The translations under genes and the position numbers were made by a program. Source: Tanypteryx hageni (Eukaryota; Arthropoda; Insecta; Odonata; Petaluridae). From it: 64,000 nt of DNA. The notes under the pieces are model-generated. The model worked only from the letters and a program-made list of their open reading frames with translations. It did no database searches and was not told the origin of the DNA. The DNA lies in NCBI GenBank assembly GCA_028673005.1, contig CM054114.1:125889307-125953306 (forward strand), read 5' to 3'. Shown one piece after another: positions 54,435 through 64,000 of this stretch; positions within the stretch are counted from its first letter, which is position 1; every line of letters begins with the position of its first letter.

Positions 54435-55520
54435 GTAAGAGAGAGAGGGGAGGAGGAGGAAGTGTATTAAGAGGAGGAGAGAGGGAAAGAGGTAGGGCGG
54501 AGAGAGAAAAAGCAAAGCGAGCTACGCCAAGTAAACATAACAACACCGTGTTTTCATTCCTGCGGATACCGTTAGGAGACGCGAAAGAAATTCCTCCGCG
54601 ACGCTGAATCCATTGCATTGTGAATGCGAAGGAGGACAGGGGGAGCGGCCGACGGCGACGGTGAGGCAGCAGGAGGATATGCGAGAGTGTGTGAGTGCTG
54701 GGAAGGGAAGGGAATGTTGGGAGGTGATTGGCTGAGGGCGTGTGATTGTTGCGAACACAGGGTTAGAAGAGCCGGCTGGTGGGTTGAGGAGAGCATGGGA
54801 AGATAGGAGTGAAAGGTGGGAGGTAGGAGATAGGAAGGAGAGAGGAAGATGGAAGAGGAAGATGGGAGATTGGAAGGAGAAGATGGGAGGAGGGAGATTG
54901 GAGGGAGAAGATGGGAGGAGGGGGATTAAACGGAAGGGAGGGGGGGATTGGAGGGAGAAGACGGGAGGAGGGAGATTGGAGGAGAGAGGAAGATGGAAGA
55001 GGGAGATGGAAGATTGGAGGGAGAAAATGGGAGGAGAGGGATTGGAGGGAGAAGATGGGAGGAGGTAGATTGGAGGCAGAATGTGGGAGAAGGGTGATTG
55101 GAGGGGAAATATGGGAGGAAGGAGAAGATGGGAGGGGGATAGGGGAGGCAGAAGATGGGAGGGGGAAAATGGGAAGAGGGAGACTGAAGGGAGAAGGTGA
55201 GAGAAGGAAGATTGGAGGGAGAAGATGAGAGGAGGGGGATTGGAGGGAGAAGACGGGAGGAAGGGGATTGGTGGGAGAAGGTGAGAGAAGGGATATTAAA
55301 GGTAGAAGATGGGAAGGGGAAAGGGGGGAGGAGAAAGAAGGAAGGAGGAAAATTGGAGTGGGGAATTGGAAGGGGAAGATTGGAGGGAGATGGTAGAGGG
55401 GCAACGGGAGGAGAAGATGGGAATGAGAGGAGAGAGGGGTAAACGGGAGAGAGGAAGAAGATGAGAGGATAAGACTTGAAAGGTGTGAACAGGTGAGGGA
55501 AAACAGGAGGGAATAAGAGT
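54435..55520. repeat. Purine-rich minisatellite (GGAGGGAGAAGATGGGAGG)
   Basis: A short purine block at 54440-54515, then from about 54790 a long array of GATTGGAGGGAGAAGATGGG-type units, 25-35 bp long and irregular, always purine-rich on the + strand. Six overlapping frames in all directions are repeat artefacts (Pro/Ser/Leu on one strand, Gly/Arg/Glu on the other). Confidence 0.93.
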
Positions 55521-58494
55521 GGAAACAAGAAGGCAGGATAGGGAAGAGAAGAAATGAGGTAAATAGAAAAGAAGATAAAAAAATGATAAAAATATCAAGA
55601 TATCAAGCTGGAGTTTAAATACCTCCCCCCCTCCCTAGATCTGGGCAGATTATAAATATCAAGTTAAAATCGTCAAACGAAAATTAATTCAACACACCTC
55701 AGGCTAATAAGAAAATAATATGAACAGAAAATAAAGTATTAAATATAGCTGGAATTTGAAAATGGATACTAAGGTCTGTCTTGATAGTTCCAGACTTAAG
55801 AGCATGGACAGTAGCTTAAATACCCAGATTTGATCCCCCGTAGAGCTCATAATTCTCCTCTCTCTCTTGGGTGTTATCAAAAGATGAGTATGGCAGACAA
55901 AAGACGACAGGTCAAACGAAAAATTCCCATGATTCAAAAGAGTTCTTAACTGTTATACCTGTTGGAAGTACAAAACGTTACCTGTTGCAGCTACATACTG
56001 GCTACGCGAATGTTATGCAAAACATGTAAGACACTTTACATAAAGGGAGGAAGGAAAGGAAAGGAGGGGCGAAAGTGGAGAGGGGGATGATGGTTAAGAG
56101 CGTTGGAGGGAGAAGAGAGGGGGGAGTTTACCAAAGGAAACTACGTAGTTCCCACAGTCGGACCGCGAGAGAGGATGAGCAGGTGGCGGTGGAGAAAGGG
56201 GGATGGGCGTGGCTAGCCCACTGCCAAAATAGCGCTAGGAAATGTTTATTCCACCAAGAGCCTAGCGGAAGAAGGCGACGGGAGCCATCTTACGTAAAAC
56301 GCCCGCAGAAAACGTCGACGTGTCGCTCTCCGTTACGGCGGAATATCGATGAGAACTTCGACACATCCGTTGACTCGACGTCGACTATTCGAGTTTCGTT
56401 CATTCTTATAGACAAAATTATGTTGGGTTTTAAAACGTGACTGCCGCTCTTTGTCGATCCGAATAAATTCCGCGAGGAATGATTCCAGGCGATCGTTGAA
56501 TTGATTATGCCGCCAGATTATGTAAATTTCTTCGCTTGTTTTTATCGGTAGGTTTAGATGCTATAAGGGAGACAAATCCGATGTAGGATAGAATTATGCA
56601 TCGTAAATATGCATTTTTTGCTACTTTGAATGTCGGCTATTATAGCAAAATCTAATTTCGCCTGTTATTGCTAAATTTTAAAAACGACTTAAAGATGCGA
56701 ATAAATTTTTGTTTCGCTTCGTATTGACAACTGAGAAAATGACATCAGTCGATAGAACGAGGTGAAAGGAAAAGGTTACCGAGCGAGGATGTCAGAAAAA
56801 TGGATTATTTCTTTCGTTCCTCATTCCTGGAATTAACGCCCATGTTTCGGAAGGTGGAATAATAATAAAAATTAAGTCGATTGCGACGGAATAATTTTAA
56901 GCGAATTATTTTTATCTCGAAATAAATATTTTCTTGGAAAAATAGCTCTTTCAAAATTCACGAGTGCTTACGAGAAAAATAAATAAAACAAATTAAGATG
57001 AACATAAAAATTAATTAATTTTTTTACTACGCTTTAAGCCCGAATTCTAATTTTGTAGATTTAAGATTTACAAGGAAGGTGATTTTATTTGTATGATATG
57101 CGAAAGTTATCCGCCACGCGTATAAGAAGGAGATATAATTACGGTTTGGAAAAGATTGAATGGCTTGCCTTTTCTTCGTGTATCTTAGCAGCAGCTGTGA
57201 GAGAGGATGTTTAAATGAATAAATTGTCCTTTGCATAGGCCAGTTATGACGCGGCAACTTCTGTCGATAGTTCGGAAATTTTAGTGTGTGAACACTAATG
57301 GTTTTACAATATTATGCATCAGAAAAAACTGTAAAAATATCTCACATTAAAAATTTGAACGAACACTGATTGACAGAGGCACAAAAAACATGCACACGTT
57401 TTTTAAAAATAAACCAGCTAAGAAACATTACTTTTGTCATATCTTTGGTTGATGATACAGAATTACTTTCAAGGGGTTTCATAAGCCCTAATTATTGAGT
57501 CAAATGTCCACTACTATCCATTAACAGCAGGTTAAAATTGCGTGAAATATTTCTGCGTAAAGAACTTTGGCTGAGATGATCAGAATTCGATTTGGTCACC
57601 AAATACGTTTCATTATGCCTTCAGAAGTAGATGATGACATGCGCTTCAGAAGAAATGTGCGAGCGCTTAGGATTGATATCCCTGTTCTGTGCAACTCAGT
57701 TTAGTAATGTGAGGCTTTGAGAAGCTCCAGTTTCGTTGAAAATGAAGCGGACCATGCTGACAGTAACTCAACTCTGAAACATTGAAGCAATGACTTCTCT
57801 ATACGAAAAAAATGGGAATCTTACATAAAGTAAACAGTATATAGCAGGATTTAAGCCTTGATGGAGTTGAGAGAGATCGCCATTGTAAGTCTGAAGCAAT
57901 TAAATTCATTGCAAGAGCTCTAAGGAAAAGCTTAAATATTGATTTGATAAATGCTGTAGGACAGGGAAAGATGAAAATCAACTGGGAGACTTTAATGCCC
58001 GGATGAGGCAACTTTAATTTGCTTAAGAATATAATGGAATGGTGAAGAACAAATTCGTGTATAATCCTTAAACTACAACATTGTGACTGCTAAAAACAGA
58101 ACTAATAAAAAATAGAATAGATTTTTGAAGTAAGTCGATTAAGCATTGCTCACAAAATACCTGATTAACGCTACGAGTATTGAGAAATTTTTGCGGATAC
58201 CCAAAAAGAAATCTTTCCGTGCAGGCCTTAGGAGTTATACGGCTGGCGACTACTGATCAAATACGTCCATTGAAAAAGTATGACAAGAATTTCTATGAAC
58301 TGTGTCTGTAATTCCGTCACCTAATTCAGACACGCTCAACTAAATGCAAAACCGGTGCATAATATCGAGGGGCACATATCTGTATAAACAATAAGCTATG
58401 TTTGTAAGTCCGTCACAATGAGGAAAATAGCTGCACTTTTGAGGGAAGTGAGAGAGGAAGGAGGAACGAGAGGGAGAGAGAGAGAGAATGGGAA
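55521..58494. other. Non-coding stretch with weak candidates
   Basis: 56040-56130 is purine-rich. 56120-56440 is GC-richer and carries a 121-codon frame (56075-56440) without recognisable domain. 57800-58020 contains a roughly 50-codon open stretch on the + strand (includes HCKSEAIKFIARALRKSLNI) that could be old coding DNA, but I recognise no family. Confidence 0.45.
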
Positions 58495-58575
58495 GCAGTG
58501 TTGAATCAAGGGGAGGCCCGGGGGGGGGGGGGGGGGGAGAGGATTTTCACTCCCTGTGGAATAAAATTCTCTCCG
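58495..58575. mobile_element. Orphan CAGTGTTGAATCAAGGGG end with poly-G
   Basis: CAGTGTTGAATCAAGGGGAG followed by a run of about 18 G. This resembles the left end of the CAGTGGCGGATCCA.GGGGG MITE class (compare 51116). No right end seen before the piggyBac element. Confidence 0.35.
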
Positions 58576-58722
58576 GGGAAAATTATTAAAACTTTATTTA
58601 ATTTACTTAATATTAAGAAATGTTATTGGTCCCTTAAATAGAGAATATGATGACGATTGGTCAAGTTTTAATTTCGACCAATCAAAAAACGAAAGCATTG
58701 TGGAATGATAATTTTCATTTAA

Positions 58723-59940
58723 CCCTCGAGCGGGCGCGCTGGTGTATAAAGTACGCCAATTTTACGAATTTCAATGCGGCAACGCTGCTTTGTTTCTGGC
58801 ATTTAAGACACTGTGGATTCCTTCAGTGTCATTTTGACTTCCAAATGAGAAAGTTTTCGTACCTCAAAGATCTGTAGTAGCTTAATAATTGGAGTGATAA
58901 TAGTAATAGTCAGGGGTATGAAACTCTTATGGGAGAATAGATACCCAGGTTTTACACGTAGTTCACTATGATGATACGGGGCCCACCAAATGCGCTGCAG
59001 TCGCAGCCAGCTCTCTCTCTCTCTTTCTCCCCCTATTTCTCTCTCTCTCTCTCTTCCACATCACCACAGCGCCACACGTTCCTTGTGTCAATTATCATAG
59101 CGGAACAGCGGCCATTTTGCTTGATATAAGGATATAAGTTAGCCATTGCTAATTGAGCGGTTGACCGTTACTCTTATTTTGTCAAGTAGATACTCGTTGA
59201 CCCATCTATCGTCGCCTTCCATGAAAAACCTGGGAATCGTTTTATAGCATTAAGTTTCCGGTCTTTCCTTAGGGGTACGAGTCTTTGGTATTAGTCATCT
59301 GTGGCGTACTGAATACGTCGCGCGTGGCCATTGGCAATATTCTTCTCGCTAATTAATACAGCGGGGATAAATGCGCAAATACTTTATTTTTATAATGCTG
59401 ACAATCCGAGGCAACCAAGAAGAAATTTTTCGAAGAATTATTGGCATTGATGAAGCCCTATCTCACTGAAAGAGCAAAAATAAATTCTCTACCGTCAGAT
59501 GTGAAGATACTCCTTTCAAAATATCTAGAACTAGCGGAAAGGGAATTTATATGCTAGCACCAGGAAAGAAAAAAGCGTGGAAGATGTGTACTATGTGGTA
59601 GGAAAAAAATGTGGACAACCATCAACCAATAAATTTTCTTGAGAGAAAAATATAAAAGCAACATATATTTGTCAATCATGTAACGCTGAAGGCAGCAATT
59701 CAAATTAATAGTGCAAATTTTATAATTGTTACTTGGTGTTGTGTGTTGATATATAACAATATTTTAAATTGGTATATAATTTGTTTAATCAAGAACTATC
59801 ATTTTAAGTTGTAGTTGTAAAACATAAAACATCATTTTGATAAAAATAAACCAATAATACCATCAAACACATGAGTTATTTTGTAAAAATTACGCCGTGG
59901 ACAAAGTACGCTGCGCGCCCGATTGTGTAACAAACAAGGG
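58723..59940 (+). mobile_element. piggyBac-like transposon relic
   Basis: 1218 bp bounded by TTAA on both sides (58719-58722 and 59941-59944), the piggyBac target site. The left end, CCCTCGAGCGGGCGCGCTGG, and complemented right end, CCCTTGTTTGTTACACAATC then GGGCGCGCAGCG, both start with CCCT and carry a CGGGCGCGC block followed by a ...AAAGTACGCCAATTTTTAC-like one. It retains only the C-terminal part of the transposase. A CT microsatellite lies at 59011-59052. The catalytic DDD region is gone, so it is not mobile by itself. Confidence 0.88.
59402..59709 (+). pseudogene. piggyBac transposase C-terminal relic
   Basis: The + strand frame from 59402 reads ATKKKFFEELLALMKPYLTE, then a SLPSDVKILLSKYLELAERE stretch, a stop, and KKRGRCVLCGRKK; after a frame change KATYICQSCNAEG follows. 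In active piggyBac transposases an F-L-x-E-L-x-x-x-L-(M/I)-x-P segment precedes a cysteine-rich, zinc-binding C-terminal domain that recognises the ends. The CxxC pairs CVLC and CQSC correspond to it. At least one stop and one frameshift are present. The agreement of this relic with TTAA/CCCT ends makes the family call secure. Confidence 0.82.
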
Positions 59941-60003
59941 TTAAGTACGTAACCGAAGCCGAATGCGAAAACAATAAGAAGAACTTGTGGAATTAATTTT
60001 TAA

Positions 60004-60299
60004 GTTCAATATTGGATAGACGGAACTGAAGATTTTTGTGTAAAGCTATGTTGCATTCCGGTGTCTACTGCGAGTTTTGAATGCTCAGTCAGTACAATGA
60101 ATAGACTCATGACGAAATTAAGAAATTGAATAGGTCAGGAAACTCTGCAGGACAGCATGAAAGTCGCCATCGAGGGACCCGATGACTTGCCAACTACATT
60201 AACAGAAGTAGTTATTGGCTCACATGATAAGAAAAAACAAAGGCGACAGGTTAATTTAAAGCGTTTACTTATACAATCAGATAGGTATTCTATTCTGTG
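60004..60299 (+). pseudogene. hAT transposase C-terminal (dimerisation) domain relic
   Basis: A single + strand frame, open from 60004 apart from one stop at about 60136, reads PVSTASFECSVSTMNRLMTK, LRN, stop, IGQETLQDSMKVAIEGPDD, and ends with KKKQRRQV. The pattern P-V-S-x-A-x-x-E-x-x-(F/V)-S-T-x-(N/K)-R-(I/L)-x-T-K-L-R is the hallmark of the hAT C-terminal dimerisation domain, and (I/S)-E-G-P is a common downstream motif. The zinc-finger and catalytic RNase H-like parts are not found nearby. The 5' side runs directly into the piggyBac relic ending at 59940, so piggyBac may have cut or replaced part of it. It is probably a dead fragment; the length of the nearly open frame (about 98 codons) is notable. 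Confidence 0.82.
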
Positions 60300-62289
60300 A
60301 GTTACACTACATTATATACATGTGAATTAATAATTTGCCTGATATTCATTTATTACGCATTCGAAACACTTCTAGTGGTAGTGAGGCTGTTGAAATGTCA
60401 AGTAAGATTTATAATTATATAATACCTGCTACAATGTTTTTATAATTATAATTAAAAACTATTTATGTCGTTCAAACTTCAAACTAATATTTATTTTAAA
60501 AATACTCCCGAAGTTTTCATTATTTGCAAAGGTCAACAATGTCTTGATTCAACGCTGATGGGAAGAAAAGAGAGGGAGGATAATTAGAAGCGTTTCAATT
60601 TTAATTTAATACTTAATTCATGCATACCCGTCATTTTTTGTCTGGCAATTACGCTACTCATAAAATAACAAACCGGAGAGACGTCATACGAGGAAAATAA
60701 GAATCCACTTGACGTGTATTAATATCAGTGAGACGCATAGAGTTCCTCCTTAACGTCAGCTTGTGGCATCAAGGCTCCTCGTAGGTTATTAACCGCCGTT
60801 TCATCGGTTATCTTCCGATCTTAGAGGGAGGAAGAGAGGAGAGGGGGAGATCCTTTCGTCCGTTCCGTTTCACGTGAGTGACGATTGCATCGCCGTTGAT
60901 GGTCAGGAAAGAAGGATAGAAAAAAAATCTGCGCGTGAAATCCCGATCTTCATCGCGTACAGCAACTTGAGATATATATATATACAAAAAAATCCGTAGC
61001 CTTTCAGAACTGTCGTACGAGCCGAATTGATAGGTTCCGCGGGGGAAACTTTGACAAAAAGGAACACGTAGATAGCCGGAGGAGGGCGTTTAACAAAAGA
61101 CGTCGATTTCCGTCCGTCCGACGTTGTTTTGTTTTTTTTTCGTCGCCGTCTTTTTTCCCCGAATTTGGGAATCACGGGATCATTTTTCTCCCGTCGTCGA
61201 ACGAGTTAAGGGACGTCAAAAAAGCGTGCGTCCATGGGACGTCGATCCGTTTAGCACTTCCACGAGATGTTTTTTTTCCGCGCGTGTCGATCGACCTCGG
61301 TGTTTGAAAAAGAAACCAGAAAGCGACGAGGAATTGGAGTTTGCGTTCAAAACGAGATTCTAGGAAAATGATCGAGGGAAAAGGAATCGCCCCGTGATGG
61401 ATGGTTTTCGGACGGATTTCTCGAAATTGATCCATTCAGATAAGGATGAGAAAGAGCGATTTTTTCCCCGCTCCTCGCCATTCGGAGTTTTTCGTTACCT
61501 GGCGGAAAAAGTACTATTGTTTTCGATCATTAAAAATATATCAATGAATGGCCTCAGAAGTAGAACGTGCTAATGTTATTTTTCAAAAAGGTTTTTTGGA
61601 AAATGATGTTTGTGTTGCCAAGGATATAAAATTTGGAGAAATCGAGAAGTAGATAACATTTTTCTAAGTCAAATTTTCACCTCTAATATCCAAGGTGACT
61701 TTTTATTAAGAACTCCATGATGATGCATAGCATGTGTAAAATCAACATATAAGATCATTTCCACACATACCTGCATATAACCAAACTATCTATCCAATGA
61801 GAACTTTCGCTGCTAATTAACTTATATATTCACAGTATCTGGGTACAAAATTGTTTTGTGCGGCTAACTAGAAAAAATTCCATTCTATGTGGTCCTTAAA
61901 ATCGGAATTAAAAAGCAATAACCAGGAGCTCGTTTCCGTATCCTTTATCTCGTCCGCAGATACTTTTTCGATAAATGAGATGTTGGACTAATTCTAGGTT
62001 CTCGCAGTTCATTTTGATCAGCTTATGTCCTTAGTACTACTCTCCTTGGTAATAAAAAATGAACTTAAAAGTGATGGATCAGTTACTAAAGCAATGAAAT
62101 AATTCAAACAATAATAAACCCAATGTGGTGGAACAATATTTTTATGACTACTTCAATTAACTGTGGAAAATGAAAGACTTTTCAAAAGCAATCCTGCATC
62201 AAATCTCCAACGACATATAATCTTAATATTTAAAGAGCAATCTGTTTGTTTGTCCGAACACTATGTAAATCCCCATAAGAGAGCACAAA
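60300..62289. other. Non-coding stretch with a CpG-richer block
   Basis: 60820-61460 is GC- and CpG-richer, starts with a purine tract (60823-60852) and contains frames on both strands without a recognised domain. It could be an exon or regulatory block, but no evidence decides. The rest is AT-rich. Confidence 0.45.
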
Positions 62290-62560
62290 TCCTTTTTTTC
62301 ACTTGCAGTCTTTTATTCTTTTGCAAAATTAAATTAGAAATAATTGACCTACGATCTTCGGATATAGACCATTTTAAAGAAAAATAAACAAAAATTCTTA
62401 CTATTGTCGTCGAATTTTGCCTTCGGCCCGAAATCGTTCAAATTTCGCTTATGACTTCAAATTTTCGTCAAAATATTGCGTTTTTAGTGAAAGGTTCCCT
62501 TGGCGGCAGAATAGATAGTTCAACTCGAGACCATTGTTATATGAATTTTTATGCGCTTCT
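62290..62560 (+). repeat. Dispersed repeat RepY, copy 2
   Basis: See copy 1 at 16285-16575: same word order (TTTCACTTGCAG, ATAATTGACCTACGATCTTC, GACCATTTTAAAGAAAAATA, GCCCGAAATCG). Followed within 30 bp by GGTTCCGTCCGTCCGCATGT and then the 150-bp array. Confidence 0.7.
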
Positions 62561-62613
62561 TGCACGAAGTGAACGCATATAGGGGAGGTCGGTTCCGTCC
62601 GTCCGCATGTTAA

Positions 62614-63060
62614 AACTCGGGAACCGCTGAACGTACTTTAATGAAATTTGGTATTTCAGAATTTTGCTAAAATTGGTCTAACAATTCCAATTTTGGTTAA
62701 AATCGGACCACAAGTACAACCACTTTACATGATTTACATGTAGATAACAATGTTCCTTTGTTCCAACTCGGGAACCGCTGGACGTATTTTGATGGAATTT
62801 GGAAATGAGGAGTTTTACTAAAATTGGTCGACCGATTCCAACTTTGGTTAAAATCGGACAACAATTACGACCACTTTACATGAAGACCTACATGCAGTTT
62901 ACAATGTTTATTTCAACTCGGGAACCGATGGGCGCATTTCGATGAAATTTGGTATTGGGGAGTTTTAGTAAAATTGGTAGACCAATTCCAACTTTGGTTA
63001 AAATCGGACAATAATTACGACCACTTTACATTAAGACCTACATGTTTTTTATAACGTACC
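62614..63060 (+). repeat. 150-bp tandem repeat, three copies
   Basis: Units begin at 62614, 62765 and 62915 with AACTCGGGAACCGCTGAACG or close variants, then ATTT.GATG.AATTTGG, CTAAAATTGGTC.ACC.ATT, CCAACTTTGGTTAAAATCGG and ACCACTTTACAT. Copies 2 and 3 are more alike than copy 1. No coding frame. Similar GAACCGCTGRAC / GAAATTTGGTAT wording is, from memory, widespread in invertebrate repeats; the family is not identified. Confidence 0.9.
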
Positions 63061-63792
63061 TCGCTTGCTTCTCGTTAAATACTCATCTGAGCGAAATTTT
63101 TTTAAAACATTGTGAAATCTCAAAGAACGCATTTGGAAACTCAGTGTACTTCGACATGGAGTACACCTTTCCAATATTGTTATATACATATGGATGTTTA
63201 TATCGGCTTAATAGGAAGTAATCTATCATTCCTCTGGCAGATGTAATGTTTAAGTTGAAATCAGACGAATCGTCATAATTCTATCCTGAAAGACATAATT
63301 CTTTTTCGTGAACTCAGCTATACGTCGTCATTTACGAAACGTACCTCTATCAACCATAGTAACGCGATGATTTATCTTAGTTTGTAACCATTGATGTCAT
63401 AAACTTACGAATAACTTAACTGCAATCCATATGAAGACATTATAAGAAAAGATTTTTGAATGACATTCCATGCACATTGAGGGACATTTTCTCAAAGAAG
63501 ATGTTTTTAAATGTTCCGCTTTATTTTTCAATTTTGAACAAAATATTTTACGTTTAAGGAATATTAACGAATCTTTCCGAAATAGATGCATTCGAGAACA
63601 AATCTAATTACTACATTGCTTATAGTAATTTTAAAGATATTTACGTTAAGAAGTGAAGGAATTACTCAATTTTGTGGCTTAATTATCAAAATTGGAAATA
63701 GAATGTTGACATATTCGAGATCGAAATATTTGTTTTTAAGTATGTATACATACGACAGTCGCGTTTTACTAAAACTATATACAAAGAAAAAT
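63061..63792. other. AT-rich stretch, nothing recognised
   Basis: Includes a 64-codon minus-strand frame (63397-63591) and part of a plus-strand frame (63586-63876) without motifs. Confidence 0.5.
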
Positions 63793-64000
63793 CCATGGGC
63801 GTCCGCTGAAGGGAGCAATTGGGGGGGGGGGTGCACTTTACCCTCCCTGGAAATGTTGAAATTTTTTAAAATTTGAAATACGAGGGTTTTTACTTAAGAG
63901 ACCTCTAGACCTGTTTATTATCATATTAAATTATTTAAATTACACCCAATGGGGATTAAAATGATGAACAGACCGGAATTAGTTAAGTTCCTTTATCAAA
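63793..64000 (+). mobile_element. Left end of a CATGGGCGTCCGC-class MITE, cut by the window
   Basis: CATGGGCGTCCGCTGAAGGG, then a run of 10 G and CACTTTACCCTCCCTGGAAA, resembles the outer portion of a widespread CA.GGGCGTCCGC element type in insects. The other end lies beyond the window or is lost. The frame crossing it is not a gene. Confidence 0.45.

Noticed and set aside
54763..55598. Overlapping 200-codon frames on both strands
   Set aside because: Purine minisatellite artefact.
1..64000. CRISPR arrays, operons, prophage or rRNA/tRNA genes
   Set aside because: No direct-repeat/spacer pattern, no dense coding, no recognisable structural RNA; the window is eukaryotic in texture.

Overview
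This window reads as gene-poor, AT-rich animal chromatin with a dense layer of decayed transposons and low-complexity DNA. I found no convincing host protein-coding gene, tRNA, rRNA or CRISPR. Every open frame longer than about 100 codons is a simple-repeat artefact, an unrecognised frame with no family motif, or (in short pieces) a relic of a transposase or reverse transcriptase. The mix is typical of an arthropod: a CR1/Jockey-like LINE resembling those common in ticks and other arthropods, hAT, piggyBac, pogo/Tigger and mariner-type DNA elements, a tRNA-headed SINE and long (TA)n runs. No sequence here fixes the species, so 'arthropod' is an inference.

Layout. 0-8.5 kb: mostly featureless AT-rich DNA with four (TA)n runs, a 74-bp tandem array and one weak promoter/first-exon candidate near 4.1-4.3 kb. 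8.6-9.3 kb: two small hAT elements inserted head to tail, sharing a target-site duplication. 10.5-16.6 kb: two copies of an unnamed ~650-bp dispersed repeat (called RepX here) and one copy of another (RepY). 17.3-21.1 kb: a 3.8-kb GT-rich minisatellite with higher-order structure. 21.5-24.4 kb: a third RepX copy split by a dead LINE. 25-32 kb: two more (TA)n runs, a TIR relic, a SINE, a foldback and a pogo/Tigger relic that still shows its CENP-B-type helix-turn-helix region. 32.5-33.9 kb: a TIR element with subterminal repeats. 35.2-36.0 kb: a mariner-like element with two hAT-type pieces nested in it. 37.2-44 kb: a pre-miRNA-like hairpin, several tandem duplications, a pogo MITE and further hAT copies. 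45-56 kb: long purine tracts, all with purines on the + strand. 58.7-60.3 kb: a piggyBac relic with TTAA target sites, next to a relic hAT C-terminal dimerisation domain. 62.3-63.1 kb: RepY copy 2 and a 150-bp tandem array.

No set of genes works together here. The most informative signals are evolutionary: nested insertions that order events in time (hAT beside hAT, LINE into RepX, hATs into mariner, MITE at a tandem-unit junction), the minisatellite's higher-order repeat, a family-like set of foldback hairpins, and an apparent switch in which strand carries polypurine tracts between about 36 and 39 kb.
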